A stretch of 7,103 bases of DNA from Planctomycetota bacterium (GTDB lineage Bacteria; Planctomycetota; Phycisphaerae; Sedimentisphaerales; Anaerobacaceae), in assembly GCA_023135255.1 (NCBI GenBank), contig JAGLTN010000069.1, positions 1-7,103 on the forward strand, read 5' to 3'. Shown one piece after another: positions 1 to 6,833 of the stretch. The notes beneath the pieces were generated by a model. It ran no database searches. It worked only from the letters and a program-made list of their open reading frames with translations, and had not been told where the DNA came from. The translations under genes and the position numbers were made by a program. The stretch's first letter is position 1; every line of letters starts with the position of its first letter.

Positions 1-841
1 TCAACAGGGCTATTGAAGACAAGCCAAGCAGAAATATTGTTGCAGGTTCGGGTACCGCGTTAGATAAGTCACCAATTGTTACGCCATACGACGACATATT
101 TGCGACCTCAACAATTTCTGAAAAATCAGTTGGGTCAAGTTCGAAAACAGCACCTATATTTGTTCCGTCTAATGTTCTGCTGCCGTAAAGCTTGCCATCT
201 ACCCACACGAGACCGGCATGGTAAATGCCGCCTTTTTTCACTATGTTGGTTGGATCAGTTGGATCCCACAAGTAATTATAGTTGGTGTCATATTGCCACA
301 TGCCGCTGGCATTATTGGTACTAATATAAAGCTTTCCGGCAGGCCCCCAGGCTATATCTCCGGCTGCATATCCACCGACATCTGGAAGTGTATAACTGAC
401 GGTTCTTGCGCCTGTAATTTTATCAATCTGGTAAAGGTAGTTTGTGGCGTCATGTAAAGCAGCACCATCTACCGTGCTGTTAGTTCTGTCAAGTACCCAG
501 AGATTTCCTGAACTGTCTACGCACGCATTTTTCTCTGATATATCGAAGCTGTTTACCGAAGTGTGAATGTTAGTTAGAGGGTTCCATTTTACCATGCCTC
601 TGTAACTAGGACCTTCCGCGTTCCAATAATAAGCATTGCTTCCATCGTAAGCCAAGCTAACCGATTCAAATTGACTTGTTGTAGCAACTGTCACTACCCC
701 TGTTGTGATATTGATTTCATAAATATTGGCATTGTCCGTACTGACAGCATATATACTTTCATTCGCAGCCAAAGCTGAGCCTGCCGTCATTATCGCTAAT
801 ATTAACACCATAAATAATTTTGTTTTTCTTCTAAATTTCAT
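1..841 (-). CDS. PEP-CTERM exported beta-propeller-like protein, C-terminus cut by window edge
   Basis: Reading the minus strand from the ATG at 841 gives 280 uninterrupted codons with no stop before the window ends. Residues 1-25 form a signal peptide: basic start (KFRRKTK), hydrophobic core, and probable cleavage after SALA. The body repeats blade-like units with pattern hydrophobic-Y-x-hydrophobic then Y/F-x-hydrophobic-D/N-x-x-T (about 30-51, 69-90, 113-149, 170-185, 217-246), which suggests a YncE- or NHL-like beta propeller. Residues 263-280 are a sorting signal, VPEP followed by a hydrophobic helix. Only the basic tail, which should begin with the codon starting at base 1 (A..), is missing, probably about 10 residues or fewer. 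In this family an exosortase is known to recognise the PEP tail after Sec export. An AAGG Shine-Dalgarno lies 7 nt before the start. The gene follows the other PEP-CTERM gene by 52 nt on the same strand. The ligand or role is unknown; the propeller fold is inferred from repeats only. Confidence 0.87.
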   Translation of the reverse strand, partial: MKFRRKTKLFMVLILAIMTAGSALAANESIYAVSTDNANIYEINITTGVVTVATTSQFESVSLAYDGSNAYYWNAEGPSYRGMVKWNPLTNIHTSVNSFDISEKNACVDSSGNLWVLDRTNSTVDGAALHDATNYLYQIDKITGARTVSYTLPDVGGYAAGDIAWGPAGKLYISTNNASGMWQYDTNYNYLWDPTDPTNIVKKGGIYHAGLVWVDGKLYGSRTLDGTNIGAVFELDPTDFSEIVEVANMSSYGVTIGDLSNAVPEPATIFLLGLSSIALL

Positions 842-893
842 TTTCACACCTTACTTTCTGTTATCTCGCTTAATTTTTTTTTAAAATGATACA

Positions 894-1493
894 CTAAACA
901 GCACGTTTTTTGCGACGCATATAGCCCCAAAGAGCCCCAGTCGTCAGCATTATTATCGTGGTTGGCTCAGGTATTGTATAAAGTTGCCCAACTGCGTATG
1001 TTGGAACGCCGGAAGAGGTTCCGAATACAGAGCCAAGGCCCATCACAGGTGCGTAATCACATACAAACCAAAGCAGTGCCGAAGCCTGACCGCTATAGAT
1101 AGGTGTGACAAAGAAGCCAGCGTCTACACTCTGCAGAGGTGCGCCAACAGGTCTCCAGTTTGTAGGAGCAACACCGCCACCCTCGTAATTAACATTAGCT
1201 ACGTTAAGGGTAAGATTTGCGGTATCATCAACACCGATTGAGAAAAAGCTGATGCCGATATTTGTGCTGGTCAACTTATAAGTGTAAAGGTACTTATTGG
1301 TATATGCACCGGCTGTGTACCTATAAACATAACTGTCTACCAATCCTAAGGATCCAAGAGGTGAATTGGCGATGCCTGCCACCTGTGTTTTTGCATCTGC
1401 GGGTATAGGCATCAACCCTGCTGTTGCAGAGCCTGCAATGAATGTAGCCGCAAGTAAAACAATTAAAAGCTTGATTTTCAGTGTTTTTTCCAT
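894..1493 (-). CDS. PEP-CTERM sorting domain protein, small beta-rich exported protein
   Basis: This gene encodes a complete 199-residue protein. Residues 1-25 are a signal peptide (KTLKIK, hydrophobic core, cleavage after SATA). The mature part, about 26-173, is rich in Y, T, S, G, N and V, with alternating beta-strand patterns (YVYRYT, YLYTYKLTS, SFFSIGVDD, LTLNVANV), consistent with a beta sandwich. It resembles the generic extracellular body seen before many PEP-CTERM tails. Residues 174-199 are a textbook sorting signal: IPEP, a hydrophobic stretch, then the basic end RRKKRAV. In known systems the exosortase cuts here and the protein is delivered to the envelope or exopolysaccharide; no exosortase is in this window. 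The start at 1493 is chosen because it begins the signal peptide and sits 10 nt after GAGG. An out-of-frame ATG at 1503 abuts that Shine-Dalgarno and is less suitable. It is the first gene of a likely two-gene unit. The specific function is unknown. Confidence 0.9.
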   Translation of the reverse strand: MEKTLKIKLLIVLLAATFIAGSATAGLMPIPADAKTQVAGIANSPLGSLGLVDSYVYRYTAGAYTNKYLYTYKLTSTNIGISFFSIGVDDTANLTLNVANVNYEGGGVAPTNWRPVGAPLQSVDAGFFVTPIYSGQASALLWFVCDYAPVMGLGSVFGTSSGVPTYAVGQLYTIPEPTTIIMLTTGALWGYMRRKKRAV

Positions 1494-1503
1494 TTTTTTC
1501 CAT
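1484..1503 (-). repeat. 10-bp tandem duplication of ATGGAAAAAA over the start codon
   Basis: On the minus strand the unit ATGGAAAAAA occurs twice back to back (1503-1494 and 1493-1484) with no mismatch. The second copy supplies the actual start codon and first codons of the PEP-CTERM gene. The first copy gives an ATG shifted by 10 nt, hence out of frame, whose reading frame stays open to about 1321. The repeat is directly visible. Whether it affects translation or varies in length is inference. Confidence 0.9.
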
Positions 1504-1507
1504 CCTC
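1504..1507 (-). promoter_or_regulatory. Shine-Dalgarno site of the PEP-CTERM gene
   Basis: GAGG on the minus strand touches the first ATG (1503) with zero spacing and lies 10 nt before the second ATG (1493). The spacing therefore selects 1493 as the working start, in agreement with the signal peptide. Confidence 0.6.
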
Positions 1508-1532
1508 AAAAAAGAGTAATATTTCTGTTATT

Positions 1533-1560
1533 TTTATATTTACAAAACACAACTAAACAA
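1533..1560 (-). promoter_or_regulatory. Candidate gene-proximal sigma-70 promoter for the PEP-CTERM unit
   Basis: On the minus strand, TTGTTT (1560-1555) and TATAAA (1538-1533) are separated by 16 nt. The -10 matches five of six consensus bases; the -35 is weak. Transcription would start near 1526 and give a leader of about 30 nt that omits the GC-rich island. The site lies in AT-rich DNA where chance matches are common, so it is weaker than the distal promoter. Confidence 0.35.
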
Positions 1561-1731
1561 CATAAAGAACACCTTATAGATGGATGCTGCACGAAATCTG
1601 CGCGCAAGCTCTCCACGAATAAACTGTACTCTCTCTTGAAAATCCTCCTCTGTTACTGCAACGTCTCCCTGCTCCACCGCTCCCAATACAACTGCAAAGC
1701 AATTACTTTTTAAGTTTCCAAAATAAATAAC
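1543..1731 (-). other. Start-less 63-codon open frame in a GC-rich island (possible small gene or gene remnant)
   Basis: Between in-frame stops at 1734-1732 and 1542-1540 the minus strand has 63 open codons. The central part reads like protein (GDVAVTEEDFQERVQF, then IRGELARRFRAASIYK), rich in acidic and basic residues, with many codons starting with G. It coincides with the GC-rich stretch at about 1581-1700 (61 of 120 bases G or C by hand count; the flanks are about 18%). There is no ATG near its beginning. The only early starts are a TTG (codon 16) and a GTG (codon 19), neither with a convincing ribosome site at proper spacing. I do not recognise a family. It may be a decayed fragment, a small protein with an unusual start, or non-coding structured RNA that happens to be open. 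Confidence 0.25.
1580..1616 (-). other. Imperfect hairpin in the leader of the PEP-CTERM unit
   Basis: Read as minus-strand RNA, GUGGA (1616-1612) pairs with UCCAU (1584-1580). GCU (1609-1607) pairs with AGC (1588-1586), and GCGCG (1605-1601) pairs with CGUGC (1593-1589, one G-U pair). This gives 13 pairs around a 7-nt loop (1600-1594), with a small internal loop and one bulged U. The hairpin is not followed by a T run, so it does not look like a terminator. It could be part of a structured leader or a small RNA, or be incidental to GC-richer sequence. Confidence 0.4.
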
Positions 1732-1802
1732 TTACAAACTATAATACAAGAAACCGGATCATAAACATTCGTGAGTTTTCCTTCCCCGCTCTAACTTGAA
1801 GT

Positions 1803-1831
1803 ATTAAACCATATTCATTAAGTTAAGTCAA
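1803..1831 (-). promoter_or_regulatory. Strong candidate sigma-70 promoter, minus strand, distal to the PEP-CTERM genes
   Basis: On the minus strand, TTGACT (1831-1826, five of six consensus) is followed by a 17-nt spacer and TTTAAT (1808-1803, five of six). A TGG just before the -10 makes it an extended -10. Immediately upstream is a long A tract (complement of the T run at 1836-1851, broken once), which resembles an UP element. Transcription would start near 1796, giving a leader of about 300 nt before the start at 1493 that includes the GC-rich island and hairpin. The motifs are visible; activity is inferred. Confidence 0.6.
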
Positions 1832-1960
1832 GGACTTTTTTTGTTTTTTTTAGAAAAGGCAAATTTATCCAAAAGGTATTCGTAAAGTGTTTTTGGTGTA
1901 AAGCTATAGACGGGCATTTTTGAGGCTGTAGTGGTCCTATAAAGGCTGATTTATACGTTG

Positions 1961-1989
1961 TTGAATTGGGATTTTGGGTGAATTTTACT
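1961..1989 (+). promoter_or_regulatory. Weak candidate promoter for the small membrane protein gene
   Basis: TTGAAT (1961-1966) and TTTACT (1984-1989) are 17 nt apart, each matching four of six consensus bases. The site lies about 90 nt before the start at 2077. No better plus-strand pair was seen in this gap, but matches of this quality arise by chance in AT-rich DNA. Confidence 0.22.
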
Positions 1990-2021
1990 TCTAAATAAAT
2001 TTCATTCTTTAATAAGACGAT

Positions 2022-2034
2022 AACATGAAATGTT
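2022..2034. repeat. Short inverted repeat AACAT-GAA-ATGTT
   Basis: Two perfect 5-nt arms around a 3-nt spacer lie about 40 nt before the start of the small membrane protein gene and after its candidate promoter. It could be an operator half-site pair or a small RNA hairpin. It is short enough to be chance. Confidence 0.25.
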
Positions 2035-2076
2035 GCGAATCATGTATTTTTTATTTTTTTAGTAGGGCAGAAAATA

Positions 2077-2418
2077 ATGAAAAAAAACAATACAGATAAA
2101 TGTGAATCACAAAAAGATTCGGATCAAACATCTTTTAATTCGGCTGTTGGCTGGGCAAAAAGAAACCTTCTGAATTTGCCTGACGGTGGTATTGCACCGA
2201 AGCGAAAGACGGCGAAAATGCTTTTGCCTGTGATAGCAATCTTCCTGGTTTTTGTGCTTGTTCGTGTTTTTAACGTATCTTCGCCTCAAAGAGCGGTTTC
2301 TGAACCAATAAGCCTGATAGAGCAAACAATTGAAGATGCGAACGATGCCGATTCAAATGAGCAACTCGAATGGCAGATTCCGGAGATGTATCCGAATAAG
2401 CTTACTGACTTTAGATAA
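2077..2418 (+). CDS. Small single-pass membrane protein of unknown function
   Basis: The gene encodes 113 residues. Residues 1-47 are hydrophilic and basic towards the end (AKRN near 27-30, PKRKTAK at 41-47). Residues 48-66 form one hydrophobic helix (MLLPVIAIFLVFVLV and following), and 67-113 are acidic and polar. The positive-inside rule places the N-terminus in the cytoplasm and the tail outside the inner membrane. The tail ends with WQIPEMYPNKLTDFR. I faintly associate a W-x-x-P-x-x-YP-x-x-L-x-D string with the linker of planctomycete type II secretion or pilus assembly proteins, in which a further domain follows; if so this is a truncated form, but that is a memory-based guess. The start at 2077 has AGGG 9 nt upstream (2064-2067). 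The gene stands alone, 315 nt before leuS, on the same strand. It is probably a real gene given its clear topology and ribosome site. Confidence 0.7.
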   Translation: MKKNNTDKCESQKDSDQTSFNSAVGWAKRNLLNLPDGGIAPKRKTAKMLLPVIAIFLVFVLVRVFNVSSPQRAVSEPISLIEQTIEDANDADSNEQLEWQIPEMYPNKLTDFR

Positions 2419-2582
2419 GATATAGGCACTTGCATCAGATAGAGGTCAAAACGGCAATTTTTAGCCTAAAGAGATGTTTATAATACTCCCCCAAAACCAG
2501 CTTGCCTGAGCCTGAATAAACCATCCTGCGGAAAGTTTCGATTCATTAGCGTTAACCGACTTTTTTCTCTTTTGTAGAATTC

Positions 2583-2611
2583 TTGATTATTTGGGTCTTT
2601 TCTGGTATCCT
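2583..2611 (+). promoter_or_regulatory. Candidate sigma-70 promoter for the leuS operon
   Basis: TTGATT (2583-2588) and TATCCT (2606-2611) are separated by exactly 17 nt, with four of six matches in each box. Transcription would start near 2618, leaving a leader of about 115 nt. This is the best-spaced pair in the gap, but only moderate in sequence. Confidence 0.35.
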
Positions 2612-2662
2612 TGTCGGATTATTGAATCAGCGGAATGATTTTTATGCTGTAACTTGTTTTTT

Positions 2663-2668
2663 TATAAT
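2663..2668 (+). promoter_or_regulatory. Perfect TATAAT, alternative -10 for the leuS operon
   Basis: A perfect consensus -10 box lies 65 nt before the leuS start. Its upstream region is T-rich (about 2639-2646) and offers no good -35 at 16-18 nt, so it may work only with an activator or as a second start site. A further TATAAT at 2479-2484 also lacks a -35. Confidence 0.3.
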
Positions 2669-2733
2669 CAGTTATGGCGTAGAGTTTTCGGGCTGACAGT
2701 TGTTTTTGCCTGTGCTAAGGAGTCAAATATCAG

Positions 2734-5286
2734 ATGTGCGATAAAAAAGGCGTTTATAATTTTAATGAAATAGAAAAGAAGTGGCAGGATTTCTGGCAGG
2801 AAAATAAGACTTTCAAAGCCAATGACGACAGTGATAAGCCTAAATATTACGTGCTGGATATGTTTCCTTACCCAAGCGGTCAGGGTTTGCATGTTGGTCA
2901 TCCGGAAGGCTATACCGCCAGTGACATTGTCGCACGTTACAAAAGGATGAAAGGCTTCAACGTTTTGCATCCTATCGGCTGGGATGCCTTTGGTCTGCCA
3001 GCGGAGCAATATGCTATTCAGACAGGTACGCATCCAGCTGAGACAACAAAAAATAATATTGATAATATGCGAAAGCAAATCAAGTCGCTTGGCTTTAGCT
3101 ATGACTGGGACAGAGAGATAAACACCACTGACCCGAAATATTTCAAATGGACCCAATGGATATTCCTGAAATTCTTTAACAGCTACTTTGACGAAGAGCA
3201 GCAAAAAGCAAGGCCTATAGATGAGCTTGTGATTCCGAAAGGTTTATCTGACCAGGGGAAAGCCGAATATATTGACGATAACCGTCTGGCTTATGAAGCT
3301 GAGGTGGCTGTCAACTGGTGCCCGGAGCTTGGTACTGTTCTGGCAAATGAGGAGGTTATCAATGGTCTAAGTGAAAGAGGGGACCATCCTGTTATAAGAA
3401 AGCCTATGCGCCAGTGGATGCTCAGGATTACTAAATACAGTGAAAGACTTCTGGATGGGCTTGACGAGGTGGACTGGACAGATTCCATAAAAAAACTTCA
3501 GCATGACTGGATCGGCAAAAGCACCGGAGCAGAAGTTGATTTTGCCCTTGACGGCTTCGATGAAAAGATTCGAGTTTTCACCACCAGAGCTGACACACTT
3601 TTTGGCGCAACATATATGGTAATGGCTCCGGAGCACCCCTTAGTTGACAAAATTACTGCTGATTCGCAAAAGCAGGCAGTAGAAGAATACCGCCGAACAG
3701 CATCTCGAAAAAGCGATCTCGACAGAACTGACCTTGCCAAGGAAAAAACCGGCATCGCTACCGGCGCTTACGCTGTCAATCCTGTTAACGGCCAAAAGAT
3801 ACCAGTCTGGATAAGCGATTATGTGCTCATCAGCTATGGCACGGGTGCGATTATGGCAGTGCCGGCACATGACGACAGGGACTTCGAATTTGCTAACAAA
3901 TTTGGATTGGAAATAATACAGGTTGTCGAGCCTCCATCACAGCAAGATAAAGATGCTGTTGCTAAGGGTCAGCTTTGTTTCTCTGGTAACGGCAGAGCCA
4001 TAAACTCAGGTAAATTTAATGATTTGGGTACAGCTGAATTCAAAGAAAAAATAGCAAGCTGGCTCGAAGAAAACGATCTTGGTAAAAAGGCTGTCAATTA
4101 CAAGCTTCGCGATTGGCTGTTCAGCAGACAGAGATACTGGGGTGAGCCTTTCCCGCTGATGCATCAAAAAAATGGTTCGATCATTCCTTTAACAGAAGAC
4201 CAGCTCCCATTGGCTTTGCCTTTAGTAAAAGATTATAAACCCGCAGGTTCAGGTGAGCCGCCGCTATCCAATGCTCCGGATTGGGTTAATGTCACTTTAC
4301 CGGATGGAAGCAAAGCAAAACGAGAATTAAACACCATGCCTCAATGGGCAGGCAGTTGCTGGTACTATCTAAGATACATTGATCCGAATAATGCTGAGAT
4401 TTTCTGCGACAGTGAAAAAGAAAAATACTGGATGAATGTCGATCTGTATATAGGCGGGGCAGAGCATGCGGTTCTGCATCTTCTCTATTCGAGGTTCTGG
4501 CACAAATTCCTCTATGACTATGGCTATGTAAGCACTCCTGAGCCTTTCCAGAAACTTATCAACCAGGGTATGATCCTCGGCACTGATGGTCAAAAGATGA
4601 GCAAGTCTCGCGGCAACGTTGTCAACCCGGATAAAGTTATCGCTGACTATGGCGCTGACTCAATGAGACTATACGAAATGTTCATGGGGCCTCTCGAAGC
4701 TTCAAAGCCCTGGAACATGCATGGCGTTGAAGGTGTGCACAGATTTTTGCAGAGATTCTGGCGGGTGGTAATCGATGAGGAAACCGGAGCATTAAGCCAA
4801 TCTGTTCAGGATGTCGATGCTGACGATGAAACGCTTAGACTCTTACATAAAACTATCAAAAAAGTTGGTGACGATGTTGAGAACTTTGGTTTTAACACTG
4901 CCATCAGCGCAATGATGATCTTCGTCAATCACCTTGTTAAGATGCAGGTGAAGCCGAAGTCAGCGATAGAAAAGTTTGTTCTTATCCTCGCTCCTTTTGC
5001 CCCACACATTGCAGAAGACATCTGGCAAAAACTCGGCTGTCAGACCACCCTTGCTTATGAACCCTGGCCTGGTTATGATCCGCAATTCGTAAAGGAAGCA
5101 CAGTTCGAATTGGCAGTGCAGATCAAAGGCAAAATTAAGGACAAGATCGTTGTCGATGCTGATGCTACCGAAGAGCAGATAAAAGAGATTGCCCTTAGCA
5201 GTGAAAAAGTGATTGCCGCGATGGGCGGTAAAGAGCCTAAAAAGGTTATTGTTATTAAATCCAGGCTTGTTAACATAGTTGTTTAA
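2734..5286 (+). CDS. leuS: Leucyl-tRNA synthetase
   Basis: This enzyme charges tRNA-Leu with leucine in the cytoplasm, using ATP. It is a full-length class Ia synthetase of 850 residues (the E. coli enzyme is about 860). The HIGH motif is HVGH at 53-56, after PYPSGQGL. The CP1 editing domain shows the threonine-rich loop FTTRADT (282-288) and the conserved aspartate region HDDRD (379-383). The catalytic core resumes with [16 protein letters not shown] (459 on), QWAGSCWYY (537-545) and IGGAEHA (573-579). KMSKS is at 621-625, and the anticodon-binding and C-terminal domains follow to residue 850. The ZN-1 module keeps only Cys196 (NWCP); the usual second cysteine pair is replaced by GLSERGDH (211-218), so it probably binds no zinc there. 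Residues about 149-191 form an insertion relative to the E. coli enzyme, a pattern I associate with planctomycete and Bacteroidota LeuRS. AAGGAG lies 11 nt before the ATG. It is first of a likely four-gene operon. Confidence 0.98.
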   Translation: MCDKKGVYNFNEIEKKWQDFWQENKTFKANDDSDKPKYYVLDMFPYPSGQGLHVGHPEGYTASDIVARYKRMKGFNVLHPIGWDAFGLPAEQYAIQTGTHPAETTKNNIDNMRKQIKSLGFSYDWDREINTTDPKYFKWTQWIFLKFFNSYFDEEQQKARPIDELVIPKGLSDQGKAEYIDDNRLAYEAEVAVNWCPELGTVLANEEVINGLSERGDHPVIRKPMRQWMLRITKYSERLLDGLDEVDWTDSIKKLQHDWIGKSTGAEVDFALDGFDEKIRVFTTRADTLFGATYMVMAPEHPLVDKITADSQKQAVEEYRRTASRKSDLDRTDLAKEKTGIATGAYAVNPVNGQKIPVWISDYVLISYGTGAIMAVPAHDDRDFEFANKFGLEIIQVVEPPSQQDKDAVAKGQLCFSGNGRAINSGKFNDLGTAEFKEKIASWLEENDLGKKAVNYKLRDWLFSRQRYWGEPFPLMHQKNGSIIPLTEDQLPLALPLVKDYKPAGSGEPPLSNAPDWVNVTLPDGSKAKRELNTMPQWAGSCWYYLRYIDPNNAEIFCDSEKEKYWMNVDLYIGGAEHAVLHLLYSRFWHKFLYDYGYVSTPEPFQKLINQGMILGTDGQKMSKSRGNVVNPDKVIADYGADSMRLYEMFMGPLEASKPWNMHGVEGVHRFLQRFWRVVIDEETGALSQSVQDVDADDETLRLLHKTIKKVGDDVENFGFNTAISAMMIFVNHLVKMQVKPKSAIEKFVLILAPFAPHIAEDIWQKLGCQTTLAYEPWPGYDPQFVKEAQFELAVQIKGKIKDKIVVDADATEEQIKEIALSSEKVIAAMGGKEPKKVIVIKSRLVNIVV

Positions 5287-5303
5287 TTGGTCAGGGTATT
5301 ATT

Positions 5304-5852
5304 ATGAGCTTTGAGATTGAGGCAAAGTTAAAAGTTGATTCGCACGAGCCTGTTTCGCAAAGGCTCAAAGAAATTGGCGCTCGATTTCTCGGCGAACAGG
5401 TGCATATTGACTATTATTTCAGGAAAACAGCAACCCCTGAGGATAGACCTTTAAGGATCAGAAAACTTAAGACTGCCGAACAGAGCAAGGTTTTTCTTAC
5501 TTACAAAGGCCCGAAAGAAAAAAGCCTTTACAAAAGAAGAGAAGAAATAGAATTTGAAGTTAGTGACTTTGACAATGCCAAAAGACTTCTCGAAGCAATA
5601 GGCTATTACCAGGCGTTGGCATTTGAGAAAAAACGTCAGCTCTGGTTGCTAAATGGCTGTGAGGTTGTTCTCGATACTTTACCCTTGTTGGGTAAGTTTA
5701 TCGAAATCGAGGGCCCGGACGAAAGCGTTATAAAAAAAGTTCAAGATGATATTGGTGTAGGTGATTTGGAACACATTAAAAATGGCTATGTCAGTTTGAT
5801 GAGCAAAAAAATTGCCGAAGCTGGTATCGAGGAAAGAACGTTTTTCTTATAG
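5304..5852 (+). CDS. CYTH domain protein, class IV adenylate cyclase (CyaB)-like
   Basis: The 182-residue protein is a whole CYTH (triphosphate tunnel) domain. The signature ExExK is at the N-terminus: E4, E6 and K8 in FEIEAKLK. Other expected tunnel residues are R51 and R53 (LRIRK), TYKGP at 66-70, R78/R79 with E80/E81, the KKR at 109-111, D124 (VVLD) and the acidic GKFIEIEG (130-137, E134 and E136). Known members bind a triphosphate with divalent metal inside a beta barrel and act as adenylate cyclase, thiamine triphosphatase or inorganic triphosphatase. The closest overall look is the CyaB class IV cyclase group, but the substrate cannot be read from sequence. It begins 17 nt after leuS with a weak CAGGG 7 nt before the ATG, and ends 11 nt before the lipid kinase gene, so it is probably cotranscribed. 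Cyclase activity should not be assumed. Confidence 0.9.
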   Translation: MSFEIEAKLKVDSHEPVSQRLKEIGARFLGEQVHIDYYFRKTATPEDRPLRIRKLKTAEQSKVFLTYKGPKEKSLYKRREEIEFEVSDFDNAKRLLEAIGYYQALAFEKKRQLWLLNGCEVVLDTLPLLGKFIEIEGPDESVIKKVQDDIGVGDLEHIKNGYVSLMSKKIAEAGIEERTFFL

Positions 5853-5863
5853 AAAGATAAAAA

Positions 5864-6811
5864 ATGAAGCCCGATGATGGCTATGTTCGTTATATAATAA
5901 ACCTAAAAGCAGGTGCAACCAGTGCCAAAACAACTGGTCGAAAGTTTAAAGAGTATCTCGTAAAGCAAGGCTTTGAGGTAAGAGCAGCTTTTACCTCCTC
6001 ACTGGGAAATGCCTGCGAACTTGCAAACGATGCAGCTGTCGATTTTAATTGCGCAATGGTTGTAGCCGTTGGCGGTGATGGAACCGTAAGAGAGGTTATG
6101 CAAGGCCTGGAAGGAAGTGACAAGCCTTTGCTTATTATTGCTGGTGGAACTGAAAACCTGCTTTCCAATGAGTTAGGTTTCGACGGAACACTAAATACTA
6201 TTATTGATACCTTTAAAAATGGTCAGGTCAAAACCTTTGACCTGGGGAATTTTAACGGCAGTTGCTTTACCTCGATCGCCGGTTTTGGGTTTGATGGTGA
6301 AATAGTAGACCTTGTCAGCAGTTCCAGGAAAGGCAATATTACCTACGGCAACTATGTCTGGCCCGTATGGCGAACTTTCTGGGAACATAAGTTTCCACAG
6401 ATGAAGATTAAAGTTGATGATTCAGAAATATTTCAAGGCCAGGCTGTAGTATTCGTCGGCAATATTTCAAGATATGCCTTGGGGATCGGTATTCTGAAGA
6501 ATGCGGACTATAGCGATGGTTTGCTCGATGTATGTGTTTTCAAATGTAACTCAAAAGCCAGGTTTGTTAATCTTTCGATCAGGACTTTTTTAGGACAACA
6601 CATAAACAATAAAAATGTAATTTATACCCAGGGTAAAAATATATCTATAACCTCTGATATGCCGGAAAAAATCAAGACCCAGATAGACGGCGACCCGGGA
6701 CCATCATTGCCCGTTGAAATCAAAGTCATGCCTCAGGCGGTAAATGTTCTGGTTCCGCCAAGTGCCAAACCTGCCGGCTTTATGAACAGAATTATAAGAT
6801 CAATAAGATAA
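5864..6811 (+). CDS. Diacylglycerol kinase family lipid/sphingoid kinase
   Basis: The 315-residue protein matches the DAGK catalytic family (DgkB, YegS, sphingosine kinase) in length and motif order. The nucleotide-binding GGDGT is at 70-74, after the strand AMVVAV. The second glycine-rich motif is [12 protein letters not shown] (94-105), where the usual GTGN is GTEN. Then come DLGNFNG (126-132), the GFGFDGEIV loop (140-148), [15 protein letters not shown] about 196-210, [11 protein letters not shown] (213-223), and a C-terminal strand region with IDGD and an NVLVP end typical of the family. Such enzymes phosphorylate diacylglycerol or another lipid alcohol at the inner membrane with ATP; there is no membrane helix, so it acts as a peripheral enzyme. 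The lipid substrate is unknown. It starts 11 nt after the CYTH gene with only a weak purine-rich GAAAG before the ATG, suggesting translational coupling, and lies 22 nt before kdsA, which fits an envelope role. Confidence 0.92.
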   Translation: MKPDDGYVRYIINLKAGATSAKTTGRKFKEYLVKQGFEVRAAFTSSLGNACELANDAAVDFNCAMVVAVGGDGTVREVMQGLEGSDKPLLIIAGGTENLLSNELGFDGTLNTIIDTFKNGQVKTFDLGNFNGSCFTSIAGFGFDGEIVDLVSSSRKGNITYGNYVWPVWRTFWEHKFPQMKIKVDDSEIFQGQAVVFVGNISRYALGIGILKNADYSDGLLDVCVFKCNSKARFVNLSIRTFLGQHINNKNVIYTQGKNISITSDMPEKIKTQIDGDPGPSLPVEIKVMPQAVNVLVPPSAKPAGFMNRIIRSIR

Positions 6812-6833
6812 AATTTTATCAGGATTAAATAAT

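Larger units (their letters stand above)
1494..2076. other. Divergent intergenic region of 583 nt
   Basis: This stretch separates the minus-strand PEP-CTERM genes from the plus-strand genes. From left to right it contains the candidate proximal promoter, the GC-rich island with the hairpin and open frame, a tiny minus-strand ORF (1768-1739, nine residues, after a GGGGAAGG purine run), and the strong distal promoter with its A tract. The 1850-2076 part is AT-rich and unremarkable except for a weak plus-strand promoter candidate near 1961-1989 and a 13-nt inverted repeat at 2022-2034. I see no tRNA, known riboswitch or insertion sequence. Confidence 0.7.
2419..2733 (+). other. Intergenic region upstream of leuS
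   Basis: These 315 nt contain no convincing ORF. There is no clear hairpin plus T-run terminator after the small membrane protein gene, so read-through into leuS is possible. The second half holds two promoter candidates for the leuS operon. There is no T-box-like tRNA-binding leader that I can recognise, which fits a non-Firmicute. The strong Shine-Dalgarno AAGGAG at 2717-2722 belongs to leuS. Confidence 0.6.

Noticed and set aside
76..457. Two plus-strand ORFs of about 80 codons
   Set aside because: They lie antisense to the clear PEP-CTERM propeller gene, and their translations are rich in C, W and H as in shadow frames.
1366..1713. Plus-strand ORF of 115 codons across the PEP-CTERM start region
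   Set aside because: It is antisense to the signal peptide region, has no ribosome site, and gives a low-complexity, cysteine-rich translation with no domain pattern.
1739..1768. Nine-residue leader-peptide ORF on the minus strand (MFMIRFLVL)
   Set aside because: It has a purine-rich site 10 nt upstream, but is too short to tell from chance and shows no run of regulatory codons or attenuator structure.
1825..1851. Possible plus-strand terminator (AAGTC-AAG-GACTT followed by T run)
   Set aside because: The stem is only 5 bp with a 3-nt loop and no plus-strand gene lies upstream; the same bases form the -35 box and A tract of the minus-strand promoter, a better explanation.
2419..2733. T-box or other leucine-responsive leader before leuS
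   Set aside because: I see no T-box consensus sequence, specifier hairpin or terminator/antiterminator pair in this gap.
2668..3204. Minus-strand ORF of 178 codons over the start of leuS
   Set aside because: It is antisense to strongly conserved LeuRS sequence including the HIGH motif, and has no supporting ribosome site or domain.
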